A stretch of DNA of 5,009 nucleotides, taken from contig CAJXLZ010000086.1 in the NCBI GenBank assembly GCA_913056505.1, positions 1 to 5,009 of the forward strand. Reading direction: 5' to 3'. Below the pieces are notes generated by a model. That model ran no database searches. It was not told the origin of the DNA and was given only the letters and a program-made list of their open reading frames with translations. The position numbers were made by a program, and so were the translations under genes. Shown here piece after piece: positions 1 through 5,009 of this stretch; positions within the stretch are counted from its first letter, which is position 1; every line of letters starts with the position of its first letter. The DNA is from an uncultured Desulfurellaceae bacterium. Its GTDB lineage: Bacteria > Campylobacterota_A > Desulfurellia > Desulfurellales > Hippeaceae.

Positions 1-1
1 C

Positions 2-886
2 CCTGTAGACACCTATAGTGTACAGCACCGCGGCGGCAAAGGAAGAATAGCATCCACATTTTCAGATGGTGACTATATTGTTGATATTTTTACAACAAAT
101 AGCCTTAATGATCTATTATGTTTTGCTAATACAGGGAGGGTATATAAGCTAAAGGCCTATATGATACCCAAATTACAGCCTGCAACCAAGGGTAAAGCTA
201 TTGTTAACCTGCTAAATCTGCAGGATGGTGAACTTATAAAAACCATAATGCCGTTTAAGGAAACCGGAGAAATATTTTTTGTTACGCAACTCGGCACTGT
301 AAAACGGACATCTATGAAAGATTTTTCACATATTACAGTAAAAGGAAAATATGCTATTAAATTGGCTTCATCGGATAGTTTGATTGAAACCTTTCATGTT
401 GTAGATGGGGATGATGTTGTTATAGTAACAAAAAACGGTATGATTATCAGATTCGGTGTGAACGATGTAAGGGTTATGAGTAGGATTGCCGCTGGTGTTA
501 GAGGTATTAAACTGCTTGATGGGGATGAGGTTGTTTCAGCGGATCGGTGTAATGCAGATGACAACAGGATTGTTATATTAACAATGCATGGTAGAGGGAA
601 AACAATCAGCACAAATAGCATAAGGAAGATAAAAAGAGGCGGTAAGGGTGTTATAGGTATAAAATTATATAAAGACGATTATGTTTGTGACAGCTCAACA
701 CTTGGCGATAATAATGACATTATGGCTGTTACAAAAAAGGGCAAAATAATAAGAATACAGTCTCAAACAGTAAGAACTATGAAAAGAGCAGCAAGGGGTG
801 TAAAAATTATTGATATTGCACCGGATGATGAGGTAGTAAGTATTTTAGTTTTAAGGGAGCCGTATGAATCTGATTCTGAAAAATGA
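2..886 (+). CDS. gyrA: DNA gyrase subunit A, C-terminal part (5' end outside window)
   Basis: The frame is open from the window edge to a TGA at 884-886, giving 294 residues with no start, so the gene begins upstream. This is the C-terminal DNA-wrapping beta-pinwheel of GyrA. In gyrase this domain wraps DNA and lets the A2B2 enzyme introduce negative supercoils using ATP. A GyrA-box (QHRGGKG, residues 8-14 of this fragment) is followed by stretches close to other GyrA proteins, such as GRVYKLK and KGKAIVNLL. Box-like strands recur near residues 8, 63, 114, 164, 212 and 264, about every 50 residues, as expected for six blades. The breakage-reunion domain with the catalytic Tyr is not in the window. 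The protein stops soon after blade six (ending SDSEK), without the long acidic tail of E. coli GyrA. ParC is less likely because the box is intact. The last 23 bases overlap the next gene. Confidence 0.96.
   Translation, partial: PVDTYSVQHRGGKGRIASTFSDGDYIVDIFTTNSLNDLLCFANTGRVYKLKAYMIPKLQPATKGKAIVNLLNLQDGELIKTIMPFKETGEIFFVTQLGTVKRTSMKDFSHITVKGKYAIKLASSDSLIETFHVVDGDDVVIVTKNGMIIRFGVNDVRVMSRIAAGVRGIKLLDGDEVVSADRCNADDNRIVILTMHGRGKTISTNSIRKIKRGGKGVIGIKLYKDDYVCDSSTLGDNNDIMAVTKKGKIIRIQSQTVRTMKRAARGVKIIDIAPDDEVVSILVLREPYESDSEK
23..43 (+). other. GyrA-box coding segment (QHRGGKG)
   Basis: These seven codons encode QHRGGKG. The canonical GyrA-box is QRRGGKG, a basic loop in the first blade of the GyrA C-terminal domain that is needed for DNA wrapping and negative supercoiling. 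Only the second residue differs (Arg to His). The motif is what separates GyrA from ParC here. Confidence 0.88.
853..859 (+). promoter_or_regulatory. Ribosome binding site for the prenyl synthase gene
   Basis: AAGGGAG lies inside the gyrA coding sequence, four bases before the ATG at 864. It supports that start, which lies within gyrA, and implies that ribosomes finishing gyrA are close to the next start. The spacing is a little short for an ideal Shine-Dalgarno site. Confidence 0.65.
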
Positions 887-1817
887 GATAAAAAACGATA
901 TTAAGAAAGCCGATAAGCTGCTCTTTAAAATTGTTAAACCAAAGAGTAAACTTATAAAGGATGTGTATAAACAGGTTATGATGGATGGAAAGCGGCTTAG
1001 ACCCCTGATTACTTACTACACTGCCCTATCGTTAGGATGTGAAGATGAAAAAAGTGCCATGGAAATAGGTGGCATTATAGAACTGATACATACGGCAAGC
1101 TTGCTACATGATGATATATTGGATAATGCCTCAATGAGAAGAGGTAGGCCGTCTTCTAATTATGTTTTTGGCAATAATGCTGCTGTTTTGTGCGGTGATT
1201 ATCTATATTCACTGGGTTTTAATATGGTGCTGATGTTTGATAAGCGTATAGCAAAGGTTATTTCTCAAGCTGCCTATCTTCTTGCGGAGGGTGAAACACA
1301 GGAGATTGAAAACGCTTTCAATATTGAGCTCACACAAGAAGAATATTTTGATATAATTTATAAAAAAACTGCCGTACTGATTCAGGCAAGTAGTGTAAGC
1401 GGAGCACTACTTGCCAACGATCTATTTGAAGATAAATTTTCCAAATTTGGTGAGTATCTGGGATTGGCATTCCAGATTAAAGACGATTGTTTGGATTATG
1501 AATCAAATAATGAAGCATTGGGTAAAGATGCAGGTTGTGACCTAAAAGAGGGAAAGATAACACTACCTCTCTTGATAGCTATGGAGAAGGATAAAAATAT
1601 CTATAATGATGTGAAAAATTATTTCAATAACAGTCGTGATGATATGTTGTTAGATACTATTAAAGATAAGGTGAGACGATTAGGATTAGAGGATGCACAG
1701 CGTAAAGCTGAATTTTTTTCAAAGCAGTCTAAACAGGCCATTGCAGATATTCACGATTCAAAATATAAAGATTATTTGATGGCAATATGTGATTATGCAA
1801 TTTCAAGGGAACGGTAA
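864..1817 (+). CDS. Trans-polyprenyl diphosphate synthase, probably long-chain
   Basis: The 317-residue protein belongs to the trans (E)-prenyl diphosphate synthase family. These Mg-dependent cytosolic enzymes add isopentenyl diphosphate units to an allylic diphosphate. Visible motifs in order: GKRLRP (42-47, diphosphate binding), first Asp-rich motif DDILD (83-87) followed by MRRGRPSSN, KTA (168-170), FQIKDDCLD with the second Asp-rich motif (207-211), and GKDAGCDLKEGK (220-231). Residues before the first motif read HTASLLH. The small Ala78 and Ser79 resemble octaprenyl/heptaprenyl synthases such as IspB, whereas farnesyl and geranylgeranyl synthases often carry a bulky aromatic there. I therefore infer a quinone side-chain precursor as product; exact chain length cannot be read. 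The start overlaps gyrA by 23 bases and has its own ribosome binding site. The stop TAA shares one base with the hemA ATG. A medium-chain product remains possible. Confidence 0.93.
   Translation: MNLILKNEIKNDIKKADKLLFKIVKPKSKLIKDVYKQVMMDGKRLRPLITYYTALSLGCEDEKSAMEIGGIIELIHTASLLHDDILDNASMRRGRPSSNYVFGNNAAVLCGDYLYSLGFNMVLMFDKRIAKVISQAAYLLAEGETQEIENAFNIELTQEEYFDIIYKKTAVLIQASSVSGALLANDLFEDKFSKFGEYLGLAFQIKDDCLDYESNNEALGKDAGCDLKEGKITLPLLIAMEKDKNIYNDVKNYFNNSRDDMLLDTIKDKVRRLGLEDAQRKAEFFSKQSKQAIADIHDSKYKDYLMAICDYAISRER
1805..1810 (+). promoter_or_regulatory. Ribosome binding site for hemA
   Basis: AAGGGA lies in the last codons of the prenyl synthase gene, six bases before the ATG at 1817. With the one-base stop/start overlap (TAATG), it fixes the hemA start and suggests termination-reinitiation coupling. 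Confidence 0.7.
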
Positions 1818-3106
1818 TGAATGATTATATATTAACGCTGATCGGCACAAACCATAAGTTTTCGGGTATGGATCTGAGAGAAAAACTATCTTTTCCCAAT
1901 AACAAATTGGATATCTATCTGAAAGAGATACATGCATTAGATGGTATCAAAGAAGTTATGATATTATCTACATGTAATCGTGTTGAGATAGTGATTGTAT
2001 CCAATAAACCCATAAAAGATCAGATATTGGAATTTATTTCGGATTATTCTGGTATAGATGGTAATACATTGAATAAAATACTTTACATCAAATACGATAT
2101 AGATGTTGTGCACCATATTTTCAGGGTGGCGTCGAGTTTGGATTCCATGGTTGTAGGGGAGCCACAAATTTTAGGGCAGCTGAGGGAAGCTTATAAATGG
2201 TCTGTTGAATTTTTAACAAGCGGTGCTGTAACAAATAGAATAATGCGCAGGGCTTTCCATACCGCAAAACTTGTTAAAAGTAGAACGGATATAGGAAAAG
2301 GAGCTATTAGTGTTGCATATGCAGCTTTTCTAAAGATTAAAGAGTTAGTTGATGTAGGTGATAAGAATGTTATGATTATAGGTGTTGGTGAGATGAGCGA
2401 ACTATCCACAGAACATCTTGCATCTGCTGGTGCTAATATCAGGTATATTGCCAATAGAACGCCGGATAATGCTCTAAAATTGGCTCAGCATTACAAAGCA
2501 GATATCATTGGCATAGACAGCATAAAAGAGGCAATCCGTGATGTGGATATAGTTGTTACATCTACATCTTCAAAAGAACCTATTATTAAAAAAGATGATA
2601 TTGCCGCCAATAAAGACCTTATTATCGTAGATATGGCTGTGCCGCGCGATACAGAGATCTCTATTGCGGCCTTAAATAATGTTTACTTAATCTATTTGGA
2701 TGATCTTAAAAATATTATTGAGAATTCCCTTATTTTTAGAAAAAAACAGGCAAAGGATGCAGAAAGAATAGTAGAAGAAGAGGTTGAGAATTATAAGGCC
2801 TATGTTGAATCTTTGGATTATGAATATGTTATAAGCAAGCTAAGGCAGATGGCAGAGCATATTAGACAAAGAGAGATAAGAAAATTTATAAAGAGGCATA
2901 AAAATGAGCTAAATGGTGATATCATTAACGATGTGGAGGCGTTAAGTAATTCCATAATTAATAAAATACTGCATGAGCCTACACAAAACATAAAACTGTT
3001 TATAGATCACCCTGAAGGCGATATGTATATAGAACTTATCAAGTATTTATTTAAGATAGAAAAACCCAAGAAGGATATAAGGTGCTTTTTCTCGGAAAAC
3101 GCATAA
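1817..3106 (+). CDS. hemA: Glutamyl-tRNA reductase
   Basis: HemA reduces glutamyl-tRNA(Glu) with NADPH to glutamate-1-semialdehyde, the first committed step of tetrapyrrole synthesis by the C5 route. The 429-residue protein has the usual three parts. The N-terminal catalytic domain opens with GTNHKFSGMDLREKLSF and carries STCNRVE with the nucleophilic Cys53. His100, in HHIFRVAS, aligns with the His of other HemA proteins. The highly conserved LDSMVVGEPQILGQ spans about 108-121. The NADPH domain has GVGEM (189-193), IANRT, TSTSSKEPII and VDMAVPRD. A helical C-terminal dimerisation part starts with LIYLDDLKNIIENS and is rich in charged residues. Length is close to the family norm (E. coli about 418). 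The nucleotide loop is slightly unusual: GVGEMSEL where GAGEMGEL is common. The last 25 bases overlap hemC. Its substrate tRNA is shared with protein synthesis. Confidence 0.98.
   Translation: MNDYILTLIGTNHKFSGMDLREKLSFPNNKLDIYLKEIHALDGIKEVMILSTCNRVEIVIVSNKPIKDQILEFISDYSGIDGNTLNKILYIKYDIDVVHHIFRVASSLDSMVVGEPQILGQLREAYKWSVEFLTSGAVTNRIMRRAFHTAKLVKSRTDIGKGAISVAYAAFLKIKELVDVGDKNVMIIGVGEMSELSTEHLASAGANIRYIANRTPDNALKLAQHYKADIIGIDSIKEAIRDVDIVVTSTSSKEPIIKKDDIAANKDLIIVDMAVPRDTEISIAALNNVYLIYLDDLKNIIENSLIFRKKQAKDAERIVEEEVENYKAYVESLDYEYVISKLRQMAEHIRQREIRKFIKRHKNELNGDIINDVEALSNSIINKILHEPTQNIKLFIDHPEGDMYIELIKYLFKIEKPKKDIRCFFSENA
3068..3075 (+). promoter_or_regulatory. Ribosome binding site deciding the hemC GTG start
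   Basis: AAGAAGGA within the 3' end of hemA is six bases from the GTG at 3082. There is no ATG at the right place: the conserved KIGTRGSKLA segment begins only a few codons downstream. This site therefore justifies a GTG start and the 25-base overlap with hemA. Confidence 0.75.
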
Positions 3107-3969
3107 AAATCGGTACGCGCGGCAGTAAATTAGCTCTATGGCAGGCCAACCTTGTTAAAAATAAACTTAGATTATTTGGTATAAACGCTGAAATTGTTGT
3201 AATAAAGACAAAGGGTGATTTAATAAAGGATAAACCGCTTTATAGCTTCGGCGGCAAGGGTTTATTTATAAAAGAGATAGAAAATAAACTCCTTCAAAAA
3301 GAGATAAATATAGCTGTTCATAGCTTAAAAGATATGAGTGTTTTTGATAATAGCGCATTTGAATATGTTTTCTTAAAGCGTGATACACATAAGGATGTTT
3401 TAATTTCTCACAAGGGTAATCTATTTGATTTACCCAAAGGCACAAGAATAGGCACAACATCCCTGCGTAGGAGATCAGAGATATATAAAAAAAGGGAAGA
3501 TCTTAAATTTGTAGATTTGAGAGGAAATCTTGATACACGCTTAAAAAAATTGGAAGATGGAGAGGTAGATGCAATAGTTGTATCGAAAGCGGGTCTGTTG
3601 AGATTGGGGTTGTTTAATGAACATTATATGTATGATTTAGATATAGTATCGTCTGCAGGCCAGGGTGTTATATCTGTGGAATTTTTAAAGGATTTTGAAT
3701 TCAAAGAATATATGTATGCTATGGAAGATAGGCAAACGCGAGATTGTGCTGAAGCTGAGCGTGCATATGTAAAAGCACTGAATGCATCCTGCAACTATCC
3801 TATAGGCGCCTATGCTCATTATAAAAATGGTCGGTTTTGTATGAGTGTTATGTATGGTTTTGTCAACGATATAAAAAGAATTTTACACTACAGTTTATGC
3901 GCAGATGATACTTTAAATTCTAAAGAAGTTGCAGATAAAGCTGCCGCATATATAAAAAGTAAATTATGA
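3082..3969 (+). CDS. hemC: Porphobilinogen deaminase (hydroxymethylbilane synthase)
   Basis: HemC joins four porphobilinogen molecules into linear hydroxymethylbilane in the cytosol, using a covalently bound dipyrromethane cofactor. The 295-residue protein is slightly shorter than E. coli HemC (about 313). It begins KIGTRGSKLALWQA (9-22). It then shows GGKGLFIKEIE (57-67), HSLKDM with the catalytic Asp84, and TTSLRRRSE (125-133). These are followed by LRGNLDTRLKKL (146-157), KAGLLRLGL (169-177) and GQGVISVE (193-200). The cofactor-attachment Cys is Cys237 in NASCNYPIGAYA. Two positions differ from the common pattern: the attachment loop has Ala-Ser before Cys instead of Gly-Gly, and HSLKDM lacks the usual following Pro. 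All catalytic residues I can locate are present, so the enzyme is probably active. It starts at GTG inside hemA and ends in an ATGA overlap with hemD, making a coupled hemA-hemC-hemD set. Confidence 0.97.
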   Translation: MLFLGKRIKIGTRGSKLALWQANLVKNKLRLFGINAEIVVIKTKGDLIKDKPLYSFGGKGLFIKEIENKLLQKEINIAVHSLKDMSVFDNSAFEYVFLKRDTHKDVLISHKGNLFDLPKGTRIGTTSLRRRSEIYKKREDLKFVDLRGNLDTRLKKLEDGEVDAIVVSKAGLLRLGLFNEHYMYDLDIVSSAGQGVISVEFLKDFEFKEYMYAMEDRQTRDCAEAERAYVKALNASCNYPIGAYAHYKNGRFCMSVMYGFVNDIKRILHYSLCADDTLNSKEVADKAAAYIKSKL

Positions 3970-4823
3970 TTGTTAAGATAACAAACAATCTGAGCTTAAA
4001 ATATTTCCCATATTTAACATCAAGGGTGAAATTTGATGATGGCGTAAGTAAAAAATTTATGCTGAAATGTAAAAATATTGTTGATGATTATGAAGATATT
4101 TTTATTACAAACAGGGACATCAAAGCAGATATAGAATTTAAACAGAGAGCGCCCAAACCAAGAATAAGGGTATTATTTAGCGCAAACAAGAAAGATCTAC
4201 TTGAATATACTCAAAAATATGATGAGATATTTGATATGTGTCCAATTGTTTCTATGGGTTTTGAGCCTCTTGATTTTAAGTGGCGGTTTAATGAGGCGGA
4301 CTGGATTGTATTTACAAGCAAAAGGGCAGTAGATTTTTTCTTAAAAAAAGCTAAAAGAGATTTGCTATGCGGTAAAAAGATTGCTACGGTTGGTAAAAAG
4401 ACGGCTGAGTATCTACTTAAGTTTAGCATAAGCACTGATTTTGTGCCCGATATTTTTGATGCAGAGCACTTAATGGAAAGCCTGAAAAATAGGGGCAATA
4501 TAGTTGTTGTGACAGCTGAGAAATATAACAATATATATCATATATTTAATAATGTAAAAGTTCTCTCTGTATATAAAAATATTATACCGAAAGAGGCTGA
4601 ACTTTATAAATATCACGGTGAGTTTAATTACGGTTTATTTACAAGTCCCTCTGCCTTTGAAAATACAGTAAAAATATACGGAGGCTTAGATATAATGCAT
4701 AGAATCAATAGATTTATTGCCATAGGAAATACCACAAAAAAATATATACAAAAGTATGGCTTTGATGCTATCATACCAGAGAAATTTACAATTGATGAGA
4801 TGTTTAGATTGCTAATAAAATGA
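3966..4823 (+). CDS. hemD: Uroporphyrinogen-III synthase with N-terminal extension
   Basis: HemD cyclises hydroxymethylbilane while inverting ring D, giving uroporphyrinogen III, the branch point to haem, sirohaem and cobalamin. Primary sequence is poorly conserved in this family. The fold landmarks are nevertheless visible in residues 66-285: a first strand (RIRVLFSA), DWIVFTSKRAVDFFL (112-126), KKIATVGKKTAEYL (137-150) and a central Tyr203. They continue with GLFTSPSAFENTV (223-235) and FIAIGNTTKKYIQKYGF (250-266). Position directly after hemC confirms the call. The first 65 residues, containing DGVSKKFMLKCKN and DIFITNRDIKAD, precede the normal beginning of HemD and match nothing I recognise. 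The start overlaps the hemC stop by four bases (ATGA) with no clear Shine-Dalgarno site, so translation probably depends on ribosomes leaving hemC. Later in-frame starts (for example Met32) also lack a good site. The HemD call is firm; the exact start is less so. Confidence 0.92.
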   Translation: MIVKITNNLSLKYFPYLTSRVKFDDGVSKKFMLKCKNIVDDYEDIFITNRDIKADIEFKQRAPKPRIRVLFSANKKDLLEYTQKYDEIFDMCPIVSMGFEPLDFKWRFNEADWIVFTSKRAVDFFLKKAKRDLLCGKKIATVGKKTAEYLLKFSISTDFVPDIFDAEHLMESLKNRGNIVVVTAEKYNNIYHIFNNVKVLSVYKNIIPKEAELYKYHGEFNYGLFTSPSAFENTVKIYGGLDIMHRINRFIAIGNTTKKYIQKYGFDAIIPEKFTIDEMFRLLIK

Positions 4824-4824
4824 T

Positions 4825-4831
4825 AGGTAGG
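4825..4831 (+). promoter_or_regulatory. Ribosome binding site for the transketolase gene
   Basis: AGGTAGG lies in the 15-base spacer after hemD, seven bases before the ATG at 4839. It supports that start. The spacer shows no hairpin or T-run, so read-through from hemD is expected. Confidence 0.7.
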
Positions 4832-4838
4832 TTTGATT

Positions 4839-5009
4839 ATGGACGAATTTAAGAATTTTGACAGATTAGAGGAGATAGCAAGAGAGATTAGAAGAGATAT
4901 CCTTATTATGCTGAATAGGGCGCAGAGCGGGCATAGTGGCGGTTCACTAAGCGTGGTAGATATTTTGGTTTCATTGTATTTTGGAGGTATCCTAAATTAT
5001 AATGCTCAG
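4839..5009 (+). CDS. Transketolase, N-terminal (thiamine-binding) part, cut by window end
   Basis: The first 57 codons are present and the frame is still open at the window edge. The protein starts with a charged helix (LEEIAREIRRDIL, 10-22), then SGHSGGSLSVVDILVSLYF (30-48). This matches the start of the N-terminal subunit of split transketolases, whose usual form is SGHPGGSLS-AADIL. Transketolase moves two-carbon units between sugar phosphates using thiamine diphosphate, feeding ribose 5-phosphate and erythrose 4-phosphate synthesis. His32 corresponds to the conserved active-site His near the thiamine diphosphate. The Pro after it is Ser here. 1-Deoxyxylulose-5-phosphate synthase is less likely because its motif is closer to GHLGSSLGVVEL. 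Whether the gene is split or full length cannot be decided, as the rest lies outside. It is separated from hemD by 15 bases and has a good ribosome binding site, so it probably belongs to the same operon. Confidence 0.85.
   Translation, partial: MDEFKNFDRLEEIAREIRRDILIMLNRAQSGHSGGSLSVVDILVSLYFGGILNYNAQ

Noticed and set aside
394..621. Open frame on the minus strand inside gyrA
   Set aside because: It lies fully antisense to a well-conserved part of GyrA, has a low-complexity Ser/Thr/Ile/Leu composition, and resembles no known protein.
1..886. ParC (topoisomerase IV) as the identity of the first gene
   Set aside because: The near-intact GyrA-box and the six regularly spaced blade strands fit GyrA; ParC has a degenerate box and usually fewer blades.
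1964..2454. Two open frames on the minus strand inside hemA (1964-2167 and 2191-2454)
   Set aside because: Both are antisense to conserved HemA motifs and have no ribosome binding site or family resemblance that I can see.
3266..3460. Open frame on the minus strand inside hemC
   Set aside because: It is antisense to the catalytic region of HemC and shows no protein-like features of its own.
4239..4244. Cys-Pro pair in HemD (residues 92-93) as a haem-regulatory motif
   Set aside because: A single Cys-Pro in the strand region of HemD is not enough. There is no other sign of haem binding, and HemD is not known to be regulated in this way.
4211..4531. 106-codon open frame on the minus strand inside hemD
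   Set aside because: It is the longest antisense frame, but it mirrors the HemD coding sequence, is Ser/Leu-rich, and has no recognisable domain or context.
4792..4821. Possible promoter before the transketolase gene: TTGATG, 18 bases, TAAAAT
   Set aside because: The match is partial and expected by chance in AT-rich DNA. It would leave a leader of only about ten bases, and the gene already has a ribosome binding site within an apparent operon.
4824..4838. Terminator between hemD and the transketolase gene
   Set aside because: The 15-base spacer has no inverted repeat and no T-run.

Overview
The window is a dense, single-strand stretch of a bacterial chromosome. Six genes all read on the + strand: the 3' part of gyrA (DNA gyrase A), a trans-polyprenyl diphosphate synthase, hemA, hemC, hemD, and the first 57 codons of a transketolase N-terminal-type gene. 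There is almost no non-coding DNA. Successive genes overlap by 23, 1, 25 and 4 bases, and the only true spacer is 15 bases, between hemD and the transketolase gene. I see no promoter, terminator, RNA gene, mobile element, repeat array or CRISPR, and no gene-free stretch long enough to need its own description.

Organism: the DNA is AT-rich, with frequent ATA (Ile) and AGA/AGG (Arg) codons. HemA is a glutamyl-tRNA reductase, so 5-aminolevulinate is made by the C5 route, which argues against Alphaproteobacteria. The proteins are lysine/isoleucine-rich and the transketolase start resembles the split, two-subunit form common in archaea, Firmicutes and several deep-branching bacteria. A small-genome anaerobe of the Desulfurellales/Deferribacterota/Campylobacterota kind would fit. 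This is an impression from composition and gene content, not a demonstrated placement.

Layout: positions 2-886 carry the GyrA C-terminal DNA-wrapping domain, with six box-like strands spaced about 50 residues apart. Positions 864-1817 carry a long-chain-type prenyl diphosphate synthase, which probably makes the side chain of a respiratory quinone. Positions 1817-4823 carry hemA-hemC-hemD: glutamyl-tRNA to glutamate semialdehyde, porphobilinogen to hydroxymethylbilane, and hydroxymethylbilane to uroporphyrinogen III. The intervening steps (hemL, hemB) are not in this window. Positions 4839-5009 start the transketolase gene.

Together the middle four genes supply quinone side chains and tetrapyrroles, the two main cofactor classes of a respiratory chain, and the overlaps suggest they are translated from one message together with gyrA. 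The window looks like an ordinary housekeeping operon. I find no evidence of a new biological system. The points most worth a second look are the roughly 65-residue N-terminal extension on HemD, the altered cofactor-attachment loop in HemC, and the chain of overlapping genes that ties gyrA to cofactor synthesis.
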